64,000 bases of DNA. Source: Nephrocerus scutellatus (lineage: Eukaryota > Arthropoda > Insecta > Diptera > Pipunculidae). A program made the position numbers and the translations under genes. Shown piece after piece: positions 1 to 9,400 of this stretch (positions are counted from its first letter, which is position 1; each line of letters begins with the position of its first letter). The DNA is taken from the NCBI GenBank assembly GCA_947095585.1, contig OX352763.1:47927981-47991980 (forward strand). Reading direction: 5' to 3'. Under the pieces are notes generated by a model that was not told where the DNA came from, made no database searches, and saw only the letters and a program-made list of their open reading frames with translations.

Positions 1-65
1 TTTGTTTGTTTGTTTGTTTGTTTGTTTGTTTGTTTGTTTGTTTGTTTGTTTGTTTGTTTGTTTGT
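1..65. repeat. (TTTG)n microsatellite
   Basis: About sixteen perfect copies of TTTG open the window and run straight into a piece of the ACATGTG repeat family. Tetranucleotide tracts also adjoin other copies of that family here, so this is probably the microsatellite part of a truncated element that continues to the left. Confidence 0.97.
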
Positions 66-145
66 CCCGTAAAAAAATTTAAAAGTTAGCCCGATTTCTG
101 CAAATTTTAAACACATCTGTATCTCCGATTTGGAGTGTCATATTA
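66..145 (+). repeat. ACATGTG-family fragment
   Basis: It carries the family words 'ttagcccgatttctgcaaatttt' in variant form, followed by 'acacatctgtatctccgat' and 'ggagtg', matching units near 11000 and 14400. It is a single degenerate unit. Confidence 0.6.
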
Positions 146-457
146 TATATTAGTCTTATATAATATATACAAATGTATTTTCTGTCTTTCAAAAGTTTCT
201 CGATTAGTATTTTGAAACTCTGAAGCTTCCATAATGTATGTATGGAATGTGTACGTTGATTATTATTGTTATGTGAATTCTGTTATTGTAACTATCATAC
301 CGTAATTTATATTATATTGCAATTACAGAATTTGAACTTATCTATGTAAAATAAAGAAAAAGACAAATACATTTTTTTATGGCATTATCTATTTGAGTAA
401 CACTGATCTAAATAGATCAATTAGGTATAATACCATCTCTCGAGATATAATTGAAAA
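146..457. other. AT-rich DNA, nothing recognised
   Basis: I see no open frame of note, no tandem repeat and no similarity to the named repeats in this stretch. Confidence 0.6.
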
Positions 458-1036
458 CACGGAGAAAAAGAAGTTGTTGAAATTACCGAAAACGACAGTC
501 AATTCAACGTTTTCCGGTCTTGATTTTCAGCTAATAGCATAAACTGTTGAATTTACGATTTTGCTTAATTGTTGGATCAACTACCAATCTGTTGAATTAA
601 CCGAGTAAATTGCATTCGAAAATAACAATTATAAAATGTATCGCAACATATTTATATGTTGATATTGAAACTCTTTCAGTAAAATCAACTATTCATAGTA
701 CTCAAAATCAACAACCATTTTGTTGAATTTACAGTGCAAACTGCGTAGCAAGCTTATAATATTAGCAGTAGTTTCAACATACTTGTGTGTTGAAAAAATA
801 ACTTCTATTTTATTTTACAAAAATATAAGTGTTGAATTTACCGATTTTTAAGTCTTAAACACGTACATTCAACAACCACTTTGGTTGTTTTCACCACTTT
901 TTTTGCAGCCCTACAATTTTGGAACAAATTTAACTCGTAATTCTGTAGCATTCTCTGTCTGGAAAAAAGTTATAAAAAGACACATCCAAATATTTGTTCA
1001 ATCCAATTTTTTTTTCATTTTTATTATTTACATGTA

Positions 1037-1351
1037 TGTGGGAACGACAGTCAGACAGATGACAACGAGAAGCGGACAGACATATGAAAGAGACCAACAA
1101 ACTAACTAACGAACGAACAAACGAACGAGCAACGAAACGAAGGACAACGAAAACACAAAAAAGTCAGAGTTAGTCTGACTCGAACCAACGCGCCGCCGTC
1201 AAGCAAAATATACGTTCTATCGGATTTAATAAAAAGTATTGCGCACATGAAATATTTAAGTTTATTTAATAGTTCTTTAAAACAACAAAATGTCCATATA
1301 GATTAATAAATGTTTAAAATAAACGGCTTGACTTATTATTCCAATCCTACA
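1037..1351 (+). repeat. 5' LTR of the Gypsy element (internally shortened)
   Basis: It is 315 bp, starts TG and ends CA. It matches the 3' LTR except that about 310 bp found at 5380-5690 of the 3' LTR are absent. The break lies at the short repeat AACTAA, which suggests a deletion by slippage. Polyadenylation-like AATAAA words occur near its end. Confidence 0.95.
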
Positions 1352-1353
1352 TT

Positions 1354-1371
1354 TGGGGGCTCAACCGGGAT
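1354..1371 (+). other. Primer-binding site, tRNA-Pro-like
   Basis: Two bases after the 5' LTR comes TGGGGGCTCAACCGGGAT. It agrees at 16 of 18 positions with the tRNA-Pro-type primer site known from retroviruses. The position and the match support priming by tRNA-Pro. This choice is inferred from my memory of that site. Confidence 0.7.
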
Positions 1372-1618
1372 AGCCTAGTGTTAAAGGAGAGAAAGTGTGA
1401 GATTTCTTCAAAATGAAAAAACAGTTCTGTGGTTGCTGAAAACATATTAAACGTTGCTTCATCAACTAATATAACTGGCCTGATCATTATATCAACAGAA
1501 CATATAATTTCAATGGTGTTTTCGATGGTTTTATGCGTTCATGTTTTTTATTGACGGAACATATTTTTGTACAAATACGACGCAATAAATACTTCGCATT
1601 TATCGTTGTGCATTTAGA

Positions 1619-1722
1619 GAAGAAGAAGACGAGAAGCAGATGAAGAAATAACATTGTTATTTTAAGAACAAGAAGATGAAAAGAAGAAGACGAGAAGCAG
1701 ATGAAGAAATAACGTTGTTATT
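1619..1722 (+). repeat. Duplicated 43-bp block in the Gypsy leader
   Basis: A purine-rich block containing GACGAGAAGCAGATGAAG occurs twice with a period of about 60 bp in the untranslated leader upstream of gag. No coding function is visible in either strand. Confidence 0.75.
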
Positions 1723-1991
1723 TGAAAAACGAGAAGACGAAAACAACGCGTGAGTAAGGAGAAGAAGAAAACAACGCTGCGATTTGTGAGCAAGAGAAGG
1801 CGAATTCCAATAAGAATAGAATAAAAAACGAATAGAGAGAATTGCCTGAGTAAAGCCAGATTTAATAGTCAATAATTTAATATATTATTTAAAAGATTGA
1901 TACATTATATACTATTACTTTAGTTATTAAATTTAAATAACATAATCATTTTTTTGATATATCTATATTTTAATCAATATTTTATGTTAAA

Positions 1992-2860
1992 ATGGACGTA
2001 AATTCGGTATTTAAAATGACGGTGACTTAGTTGAAGGACAAGTTGAGGGAGGAGGGACTGACAATAAGTGGACGAAAACAAGATCTAAGGGAATGACTGC
2101 TCGTACATTTTGGTCTGACCAACAATGACGACGATGATAGTGCATCAGAAGATTTCGAAATTGCATCGAACATGCAGACAGCGAGAGTAGAGACTGCACG
2201 TGACCACTTCACATTTAAAGATATCGAGGAAAGTCTGTCTACCTTCGAAGGCACTGATACCGCAGATATTAATAGATGGATATAGCAGGTAGAAGAAAAT
2301 GCTGAAACAGTTAAGTGGAATATGGTCCAAAAGTTTATATATTCCAAGCAACTGTTGAGGGGCGCTGCAAAAATGTTTGTACGCAGTCAGACAGGTGTAC
2401 GTGATTGGAGCTCGTTGAAGTCAGCTCTCATTAAAGAGTTTGGTATTAAGCAGTCATCAGCTGAAGTGCACAGATTGTTGAGAAGCAGATACAAGAGGCA
2501 AAGTGAATCGCACCGAGAGTATTTGTACGCATTAATGGAAATCGAAAAACCCATAAGCTTGGACGAGGAGAGCTTAATAGAATATTTTATTGACTATTTT
2601 ATTATTTTATTGAATTTAATAAGTCAGTACTATATGCAGCCAAAACAGTAATCGAGCTCAAAGAACAATTGAAAATTTATGAAACTGAAATTAAAAACGA
2701 GAGTATTAAGTCAATGGTACCGACTTTTATTGAGAGAAATGTTATAAGTGTGGAGAACCCTCACACATCGCAAGATATTGTCCAAGTAAACAATTCAAAT
2801 GCTTTAAGTGCCAGCAATTTGGGCATAGATCATTTGAATGCAGACAGGGTGGAACCATAA
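1992..2860 (+). pseudogene. Gypsy gag, broken
   Basis: Gag forms the retrotransposon particle and binds its RNA. From an ATG at 1992 one frame runs with three stops (2028, 2094, 2283). It shows a SAP-like start (LKDKLREEGLTISG) followed by a capsid-like region with WSSLKSALIKEFG and RLLRSRYKRQ. After about 2600 the sense continues in a second frame (KEQLKIYETEIK). After about 2736 it continues in a third frame that carries two zinc knuckles, CYKCGEPSHIARYC and CFKCQQFGHRSFEC, at 2740-2842. Both knuckles keep the C-X2-C-X4-H-X4-C pattern. At least two frameshifts and three nonsense codons make it non-functional. Confidence 0.85.
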
Positions 2861-3541
2861 AACAAGAAAGCGGTAACGTTAATTCAATTGGCGAAGAAAT
2901 AAGCTCAAGCTTAAAATTCAAGATTATCAAATTGGGCAATATTGAATTATCAGCTTTAATCGACACCGTGTGTAGTTTGTGCCTTATAAGATGTGATGTG
3001 TTCAACAAATTGTGCAAGGATATTGAACTATCCCAAGATCGACGACAATTATTTGGCATCGGTTCAGCTAAAATAACAACAATGGGCAGCTTTGAAACTG
3101 AAGTACAAATTGACGAAATGTTTCTTAACCTGACATTTCACATTGTGAAAAGGAATGACATTAGTTATGACGCAATTGTTGGGAATTCTATTCTTAAATA
3201 CTTCAACATGGTTGTTTGAGATGACGGAATCGAATTTAAGAAAAAGTCCAGTATTTTAGCGGTTGACGACAAAGCTATAGAAGCAAAAATCTGTGACAGT
3301 TTGATTCAAGACACATTTCCGAATCAATGCTTTAATATGGATTTTGATGAGCCTAACTATAATTTGTCTCATCTTACGAAAGAAATGTCTACATCAGTCA
3401 GAGAAATGATGAAACAGTATAAGCCAAATAAAGACGAAAACCCGTCGGTAAATATGAAAATTATCCTTACCGATGAAATTCCTGTTTATCAGCCACCACG
3501 AAGAGTGTCACACGAAGATCGACGAGGGCATTATAAAGCCT
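2861..3541 (+). pseudogene. Gypsy protease and protease-RT linker, broken
   Basis: In the frame of the zinc knuckles the sequence reads through LSALIDTVCSLCLIR near 2944-2990. This corresponds to the retropepsin active-site strand, but the expected D-T/S-G is D-T-V, so a required glycine is lost. A later stretch, YDAIVGNSILKYFN, fits the second conserved protease strand (normally ILG-like). A TGA at 3217 interrupts it. The frame then reopens through the linker to a TAG at 3541. The RT frame is shifted by one and takes over near 3525. Confidence 0.8.
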
Positions 3542-5518
3542 AGTACATCTAACTACGCTTCACCGGTAGTATTAGTTTTGAAGAAAGATGGCACAAAACG
3601 ACTTTGCTGTGACTATCGCAAACTGAACCAGAGAATTATACGAGATAATTTCCCAATGACTTTAATCGACGATGCGCTGGAAAGGCTCCGTGGGTCAAAT
3701 GTTTTCACTACTCTAGATTTAGCCAATGGTTTTTTTCATGTACCGTTAGATGAAAGTTCACAAAAGTATACAGCATTCGTAACGCATAACGGTCAATTTG
3801 AGTTTCGATACGTACCTTTTGGCATATGTAATTCACCAGCAGTGTTTTGCCGTTATATTCACGCTGCTTTAAGAGATTGTATTAGAGGCGGAACAATAGT
3901 AGCTTATATGGATGACTTAATAATCCCGGCTAAAGACGAAAAAGAGGGATTACAGAAGTTGGAAAAGATACTGAAAATAGCTGAAGAGAAAGGGCTAAGG
4001 ATAAAATGGGAGAAATGCCAGTTCTTGAAGGGGCAGATACAATTCCTCGGTTACATTATTGAAAATGAAACTATTCGACCAGGCGAGTACAAAACACGAG
4101 CTGTACAAAATTTTCCCTTTCCGAAAAGCAAAAAAGCACTACAAAGGTATCTAGGTTTAATGTCTTATTTTCGTAGGTTTATCAAAAACTACGCACTCAT
4201 TGCAAAGCCGCTATCGGATATTTTAAGAAAGGATGTAGAATTCAAGATGGGTGACGAGCAACTAATATCTTTCGAACAGCTCAAGGCAGCACTTATTAAA
4301 GCGCCAGTTCTTGCATTGTATAATTCTAAGGCTGCAGCAGAAATTCATACAGACGCTTCAATGTACGGTTACGGTGCAATCCTACTTCAAAAGGACTCCG
4401 AAGACCAAAGTTTCCATCTAGTTCAGTTTATGAGCCGCAAAACTAAGCCCGCTGAAGAGAAATACCACTCCTATGAGCTAGAAGTGCTAGCCATAGAAGA
4501 AGCACTTAAGAAATGGAGAATTTATGTGTTGGGTTCAAAATTTAAGATCGTAACAGACTGCAACGCTTTTACTATGACGCTGCAGAAGAAGGACATGCCT
4601 TTACGTGTAGCTCGTTGGGCCATGTTTTTGCAGGAATACGATTACACTATTGAACATCGTCGCGGAATACAGATAAGGCATGTAGATGCTCTAAGCAGGC
4701 TTTCGTGCATGATCATGGAAGATTCTTTGAGACATCGGCTGAAAGAGGCGCAACTGAAAGACGAATGGACGAAAGCAAGACGGAAAATTTTAGAAACAAA
4801 CAGTTACGATGACTTTTATATGCAAAAGGATATACTTTACAAAGTTCAACAATTCATTAACAATTCACCCCCTAGAAGCACGAAAGTATCGCCTTTCAAG
4901 ATACTAACAGGCTGTGAAATGAGATTTGTGGAATTCTTGGAGCTTAATGAAATTTTGGAAAAGGAAGCGATGGAGTCATTAAACTCGGAACGCAATGAAG
5001 CACGCGAGCTAGCAAAGCAAAATGTTTCCAGAATCCAAGAGGAAAATCGACGAAGTTTCAATCGTAAGCGCAAGAAAGAAGTGAATTATGAGGTTAATGA
5101 TGTTGTGGCCATCAAGCGTACACAATTTGGCACAAATATGAAACTGAAGAAGAAATATTTTGGACCATATAAAATAGTCAAAAGTTTGCCGCATGGACGC
5201 TATGAAGTAGAAAAACTTGGAGAAGTGGAAGGGCCTAATAAGACCTCAACAGTAATAGAAAACATCAAGAGATGGTGTCCGGCACTCGAGTCGAATGCAT
5301 TGTCAGGAGGGCCGAATGTGGGAACGACAGTCAGACAGATGACAAGAAGCGGACAGACATATGAAAGAGACCAACAAACTAAAGCCGGAACTATAATGCA
5401 ATTTCGTCTCTTTACGCTAGTGTCAAAACCCGACGATGAACTGAGCGAATACAAAGAAAATGTATGCTGCGCCCATAATAGAGTTCGCAATAGATTCGTT
5501 ACTTTGGCAATCGATTAG
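3473..5518 (+). CDS. Gypsy pol: reverse transcriptase, RNase H, integrase remnant
   Basis: This 681-codon frame copies element RNA into DNA. RT motifs in order are LCCDYRKLN (about residues 44-52), FTTLDLANGFFHVPL (78-92), FEFRYVPFGICNSP (109-122) and the catalytic AYMDDLII (144-151). RNase H follows with HTDAS (292-296), YELEVLAIEEAL (334-345) and VTDCNAF (360-366), and then HVDALSRL. Integrase is nearly gone: a short pre-core piece (to about residue 457) joins directly to FINNSPPRSTKVSPFKILTG, the end of the core. The HHCC zinc finger and the D,D,E residues are therefore missing in frame. The C-terminal tail keeps YFGPYKIV, and the frame runs into the 3' LTR. The first codon is arbitrary, because expression would need the preceding gag frame. 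Confidence 0.93.
   Translation: MKFLFISHHEECHTKIDEGIIKPSTSNYASPVVLVLKKDGTKRLCCDYRKLNQRIIRDNFPMTLIDDALERLRGSNVFTTLDLANGFFHVPLDESSQKYTAFVTHNGQFEFRYVPFGICNSPAVFCRYIHAALRDCIRGGTIVAYMDDLIIPAKDEKEGLQKLEKILKIAEEKGLRIKWEKCQFLKGQIQFLGYIIENETIRPGEYKTRAVQNFPFPKSKKALQRYLGLMSYFRRFIKNYALIAKPLSDILRKDVEFKMGDEQLISFEQLKAALIKAPVLALYNSKAAAEIHTDASMYGYGAILLQKDSEDQSFHLVQFMSRKTKPAEEKYHSYELEVLAIEEALKKWRIYVLGSKFKIVTDCNAFTMTLQKKDMPLRVARWAMFLQEYDYTIEHRRGIQIRHVDALSRLSCMIMEDSLRHRLKEAQLKDEWTKARRKILETNSYDDFYMQKDILYKVQQFINNSPPRSTKVSPFKILTGCEMRFVEFLELNEILEKEAMESLNSERNEARELAKQNVSRIQEENRRSFNRKRKKEVNYEVNDVVAIKRTQFGTNMKLKKKYFGPYKIVKSLPHGRYEVEKLGEVEGPNKTSTVIENIKRWCPALESNALSGGPNVGTTVRQMTRSGQTYERDQQTKAGTIMQFRLFTLVSKPDDELSEYKENVCCAHNRVRNRFVTLAID
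5305..5316 (+). other. Polypurine tract of the Gypsy element
   Basis: AGGAGGGCCGAA lies immediately before the 3' LTR, where plus-strand priming is expected. It is purine-rich but interrupted by CC, so it is a modest example. Confidence 0.6.
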
Positions 5519-5941
5519 ATGTGCGCTGGCGAGCGCATTTTCTTAAGAAAACTTGACAGTTGTCATATGTTATTTCATTGTCATTGACAAAATTACATTA
5601 TGGTCGGATGAGAAACTTTAGAAACTTTGGAAAGCATTTCGTTGGATTTTGACTTTAACGTAAGGTGGCGAAATTGCATTATAGTTGAGCCTTAACTAAC
5701 GAGCGAACAAACGAACGAGCAACGAAACGAAGGACAACGACAACACAAAAAAGTCAGAGTTAGTCTGACTCGAACCAACGCGCCGCCGTCAAGCAAAATA
5801 TACGTTCTATCGGATTTAATAATAAGTATTGCGCACATGAAATATTTAAGTTTATTTAATAGTTCTTTAAAACAACAAAATGTCCATTAAGATTAATAAA
5901 TGCTTAAAATAAACGGCTTGACTTATTATTCCAATCCTACA
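5317..5941 (+). repeat. 3' LTR of the Gypsy element
   Basis: It is 625 bp, starts TGTGGGAACG and ends CCTACA, and is followed by target duplication tgta. It has about 310 bp that the 5' LTR lacks, and the shared parts are nearly identical. The end of the pol reading frame (stop at 5516-5518) lies inside it. Confidence 0.95.
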
Positions 5942-6134
5942 TGTATGTCCATACATAACATTGATTGAGGCTTGTAACTTGAAGAACCGGAAGATATTTT
6001 TAATTAATCTGTTGGCAGCAGGTAATGCAAAGCTTCAAATATCTTAAAGTTGTTTAAATCTACGAGGAAAAAGAAATGTTGAATATGTAAATATGTTCAT
6101 ATGAGTGTATCATTTTGTGGGCATGCATTCTTAC

Positions 6135-6524
6135 CTTCATTATCGTCATTTTCTGGTATAATTAGTTTCAAGGTTTTTGCAGCAGTTTTTTTTGGCTTTT
6201 ATTCTTCCACTCAGAGTATAATCTGCTGACTGCATCATTATGCGCACAAGTGAAATCTATTGGAATCGGAGAAAAAGAAATATGTATTTAATTCTGATTA
6301 TTTGATTATTTAAAATTACCAATCTTTGTCCATAGGCGTGCTTTAGTAAATGCCACTCTCTAAGTATCTGAGTAACCTGTGATACCAAAGATTTACTTAT
6401 TTCCTTTATTCTTTGCACATCTGTTAATCGCCAATTCTTGCTTTCAACGGTTGGCCAGGTTCTTGATTATTGAATAGCCAAAGTTTGTCGGAATCGTTTT
6501 TTGTGTCGGGCGTTCTTTCAATTT
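6135..6524 (-). pseudogene. Two possible spliced exons, unrecognised protein
   Basis: On the minus strand a segment 6524-6320 starts after a pyrimidine tract ending ATAG and ends at a GT donor. A second segment, 6256-6135, follows an AATAG acceptor and ends at GTAAGAATG. The first can be read as IERTPDTKNDSDKLWLFNNQ and, after a one-base shift, as SKNWRLTDVQRIKEISKSLV. The second reads HNDAVSRLYSEWKNKSQKK before a shift in an 8-base A run. A further GTAAGT donor lies near 6600. Splice-like borders and protein-like composition suggest exon remains, either host DNA or the transposase of the surrounding element. I do not recognise the family, and the shifts mean it is dead as read. Confidence 0.35.
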
Positions 6525-6670
6525 CTATAAAAAAAAAAGTGTAAATTACGAAATTCTGATACTTCAGACTTTCTGTTATAGCTTTTGTTTTTCCTTACTT
6601 ACATGTTAATTCATTGCATTGCAAAGGTTCTTGATTTAAAATATTGCACTTAAGACTCAGTTTTTATTAA

Positions 6671-7123
6671 CTATCCACTTTATCTACTTAATGTGCGTAC
6701 AAAACACGCCCGAACTTCTTAAGCGGTTCTAAAAAGTAATGCGTATAGGCATACATCGTAAACTAACGGTGATTTAATAAGAATCTTACAGATACTTCGG
6801 CTGTAACAACTGACATATCTGTAGATTTTGCTGATTCAACCACTAGCACCAGACAGAATCGGTAAAATCATGTACAATTGAAACTGAAAAGACAGTAAAA
6901 GACAGAAAACGTATTTCGATAAAATCAACAAACTTTCCTTTGCTTTTACAGAGCTTTTTGTTAATGAAAAATATCCTAAATCAACCAATTCATCGGCTAA
7001 ATTTACTTAAATTGGCGATAACAGCAGTTCTTGCTGTTGATACATATTTTTGAAAGAAAATTTTTACCGATTAGCTTTTAACAACTTTGAGCTGTTGAAT
7101 TTACAATTTTTTCTCTCTCCGTG
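6671..7123. other. Right end region of the CACGGAGA element
   Basis: This is non-coding. It contains TGTTGAATTTAC near 7092 and several pairs of short inverted words such as TTAACAACTTTGAGCTGTTGAA. No gene is visible. Confidence 0.45.
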
Positions 7124-8377
7124 AAGGACAAATTGCTTTGGGCACTACATAGCTTCAAGCCATATAAATCTGCAGGACCAGATGGCATAATTCCAGCCGA
7201 ACTGCAAAGGACTTCGGACATTATCCTTTCTTTGCTTGAGACAATTTTCAAAAGTTGTCTTGATCTGGTCTACCTATATTCCAGTCTTATGGAGAGAAGT
7301 GAAAGTGGTCTTCATTCCAAAAGCAGATAAATGTTCCCACGTCCGTCTAAAATCGTCATCCCTTTTAAAAACATTACGTATTACATTGCGTACTGCAATC
7401 TGTAGAAACAGCTCTGCATACGCTAGTACGTTCCATTGAAAACTCCCTTCATCACAAGGAATACTCAATGGTGGTTTTCCTGGACATCGAAGGCGCTATT
7501 AATAACGTCAAAACATCAGCGATCACGGATGCGCTGTTGACTTTGGGGGTGAACGACTCACTGGGTGAACTGATTGATCTTCTACTCACAAGTAGGATCA
7601 TAAATTCAAGACTTGGTTTGTCTTCTGCCAAAAGATTTGTCAGCAGAGGCACCCCGAAAGGAGGAGTCTTGACCTCACTTCTTTAGGACCTGGTGGTGAA
7701 TGAGCTGCTGGTTCGCCTGAGGGGGGAGGGCTGCGGAGTGATCGCCTATGTGGACGACGTTGCCATAGCCGTACCCACACACCTTGAAAGAACTTCTGCA
7801 GAATGCTCTCAATAAGCTAATAAGCTGGGCAGATCATTGTGGTCTAGGGGTAAACCCCCAAAAAACCGAACTTGTCCTCTTTACGAGGAAGTACAAAATC
7901 CCACTCGTCAACCCTCTGTCCATCAAGGGCACAAGCTTGACTTTCTCCGATAAGGCCAAATATTTTGGTCTTTTTCTGGATAGGAAGCTGAGCTGGAAAC
8001 CCAACATACAAGAAAGAGTCCGTAAAGCCACAGTGGCACCCTTATTAAGCAAAAAAGCCATAGGAAGTAAATGGGGTCTTCAACCGCAAATCACTCATTG
8101 GCTGTACACAGCAGTAGTCAGACCTATTCTGCTATACGGTGTGGCTGTTTGGTGGATTGCATTAGGTAAAGCGATCAATCGCGACAAACTAAGCATAGTC
8201 CAAAGATCAGCTTGTCTTTGTGTGAGCGGAGCGCTTCGTACAACTCCCTCTGCTGCACTGGACATTCTGCTCAACCTTGCTCCACTCAGCATCTTCGGCA
8301 GACAACTGGCTGCAAGCGCGGCTACTCGCCTCAGAGCAATCTCTCTGTGGACCGTGAATGATTTCGGCCACTCCTGA
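7124..8377 (+). pseudogene. LINE reverse transcriptase, broken
   Basis: It reads KDKLLWALHSFKPYKSAGPD at the start, which is the conserved KSxGPDGI finger region. It then shows VVFLDIEGAINNVKT (motif A, near 7468) and SRGTPKGGVLTSLL (motif B). A TAG at 7684 replaces the tryptophan expected after that. The catalytic IAYVDDVAI follows at about 7741-7767. A frameshift near 7785 leads to the thumb region, with GVNPQKTELVLFTRK and RPILLYGVAVWW. At least three frame changes make it non-functional. The strongest evidence is the YVDD box in the correct order with its neighbours. Confidence 0.88.
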
Positions 8378-8490
8378 ATTCAGTCAGGACTCCACTTGTC
8401 AACTTAGACTACATCAGTCCGCAGCTCCACTTCAACAAAAACTTCCAAGTCACCATACCCTCCAAGTCTTCTTGGGAGGAAGGTATCTAC

Positions 8491-9053
8491 TTGGAAAATG
8501 AAGGAATTCACTTCTACACAGACGGGTCGAAAACTGATGAAGGGGTTGGCGAAGGTGTCTTTTCAAAAAGACTAAATCTAAGTCTCTCTTTCCGTCTTCC
8601 TGATCACTGTAGTGTTTTCCAAGCTGAAAGCATGGCTATTAAGGAAGCCTTGTCTTGGCTGAAGAGTAATGTCATATCTGTTAATGATATCCACATTTTC
8701 TCGGATAGCCAGGCTGCGCTAAAGTCCATGGAATCAGTCCGTTCTAGTGCCGATCGTCTCTTGACCTGTGCTGGGTGCCGGGGCATAGAGATATTCCTGG
8801 TAATTGTATGGCTGATGAACTCGCAAAACATGGAACCACACTACCCCTATTGCCAGAATATGGTTCACTAGGCTTGCTGATCGCTACGTGCAAACTCCTT
8901 TTTAAACGGGATGCTATAGCAAAAACTAAATATAGATGGTCAAACGGCACAAATTGCATAGCAACGAAGCAGATCTGGCCCAAGTGCCATTATAGGTGTC
9001 ATAACCAGACACTGCCAAGGCAAGCATGCAGAAAGACTAGGAGTCTTTTCTAA
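8491..9053 (+). pseudogene. LINE RNase H domain, broken
   Basis: RNase H removes template RNA during reverse transcription. The sequence keeps HFYTDGSKT (first Asp), FQAESMAIKEAL (Glu), IFSDSQAALKS (second Asp) and, after a frameshift near 8775, GHRDIPGNCMADELAKHG, which carries the last conserved His and Asp. All four catalytic positions are present, but the frame is split in two. Confidence 0.87.
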
Positions 9054-9072
9054 CGATTTCTGCAGAAGCTGC

Positions 9073-9309
9073 ATGGATCAGGAGGAGGAGGAAACCACTC
9101 TCCATCTACTTTGTACGTGCTCGGCCCTCTCGAATAGGCTGAAGCTCCATCTGGGAGCGTTCTTTTTCAACGATCTAACCCACATTGACATTAAATGTCT
9201 CTTGCGCTTCATACGAAGCTCCAAGTGGCTCCAAGTGGTGTCGAATTTAAATTTTTTTTTTCAATGGAGGGGCTGCCTGTCAACGCTTGTGGCAATTTCA
9301 TTAGCATAG
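9073..9309 (+). pseudogene. LINE C-terminal Cys/His end
   Basis: The piece reads CMDQEEEETTLHLLCTCSAL, matching the short zinc-binding tail (C, H, C pattern) that ends many LINE ORF2 proteins. It follows the RNase H with a short gap and closes the element's coding part. Function of the tail is not settled for this group. Confidence 0.6.
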
Positions 9310-9400
9310 TTGGTTTGTAATTGTTGCAGTCGTTTTGAGTTACTGTTTGTAACGTATAAAGTAGTATATAGCATAAAATTTGAAGAAAGTCGGGTACTTT
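9249..9400 (+). repeat. 150-bp dispersed block, copy 1
   Basis: The block running from GGGGCTGCCTGTCAACGC to GTATAAAGTAGTA recurs almost unchanged at 13741-13870, both times directly before ACATGTG-family units. It may be part of that element or a shared insertion site. Confidence 0.8.

Larger units (their letters stand above)
1037..5941 (+). mobile_element. Ty3/Gypsy-type LTR retrotransposon
   Basis: Two LTRs beginning TGTGGGAACG and ending CCAATCCTACA enclose a gag-pol region. A 4-bp target duplication, tgta, sits at 1033-1036 and 5942-5945. Visible in order are a primer-binding site, a gag with SAP-like and two CCHC motifs, protease, reverse transcriptase, RNase H, an integrase remnant and a purine-rich tract. 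Gag has stop codons and frameshifts, the protease active site is altered and the integrase core is missing, so this copy cannot be autonomous. It lies inside the CACGGAGA element and is therefore the younger insertion of the two. Confidence 0.95.
458..7123. mobile_element. Putative DNA transposon with CACGGAGA ends, split by a Gypsy element
   Basis: The left edge begins CACGGAGAAAAAG and the right edge ends in CTCTCTCCGTG, so the outer 8 bp are an exact inverted repeat. Between them, outside the Gypsy insertion, the word TGTTGAATTTAC recurs near 545, 721, 829 and 7092, with looser copies near 475 and 590. Subterminal repeats of this kind are common in DNA transposons. Without the Gypsy element it would be about 1.75 kb. 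No clear target duplication is visible: the flanks are 'gaaaa' and 'aagga', and the right flank is LINE sequence. Two exon-like pieces at 6135-6524 could be remains of its transposase or of a host gene. The superfamily is not identified. Confidence 0.4.
7124..9305 (+). mobile_element. LOA/R1-like LINE with RNase H, 5'-truncated and decayed
   Basis: Consecutive pieces in different frames give one non-LTR retrotransposon ORF2: RT fingers at 7124, the RT core to 8377, RNase H at 8491-8870, and a C-terminal Cys/His region to 9305. The endonuclease and the first ORF are absent, as in a 5'-truncated insertion. An RNase H domain after RT is typical of the I/LOA/R1 groups. Its 3' flank is a 150-bp sequence also present near 13730. 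Confidence 0.85.

Noticed and set aside
1657..1872. 71-codon minus frame
   Set aside because: It is antisense to the purine-rich Gypsy leader with its 43-bp duplication; Ser/Leu/Phe-rich by composition.
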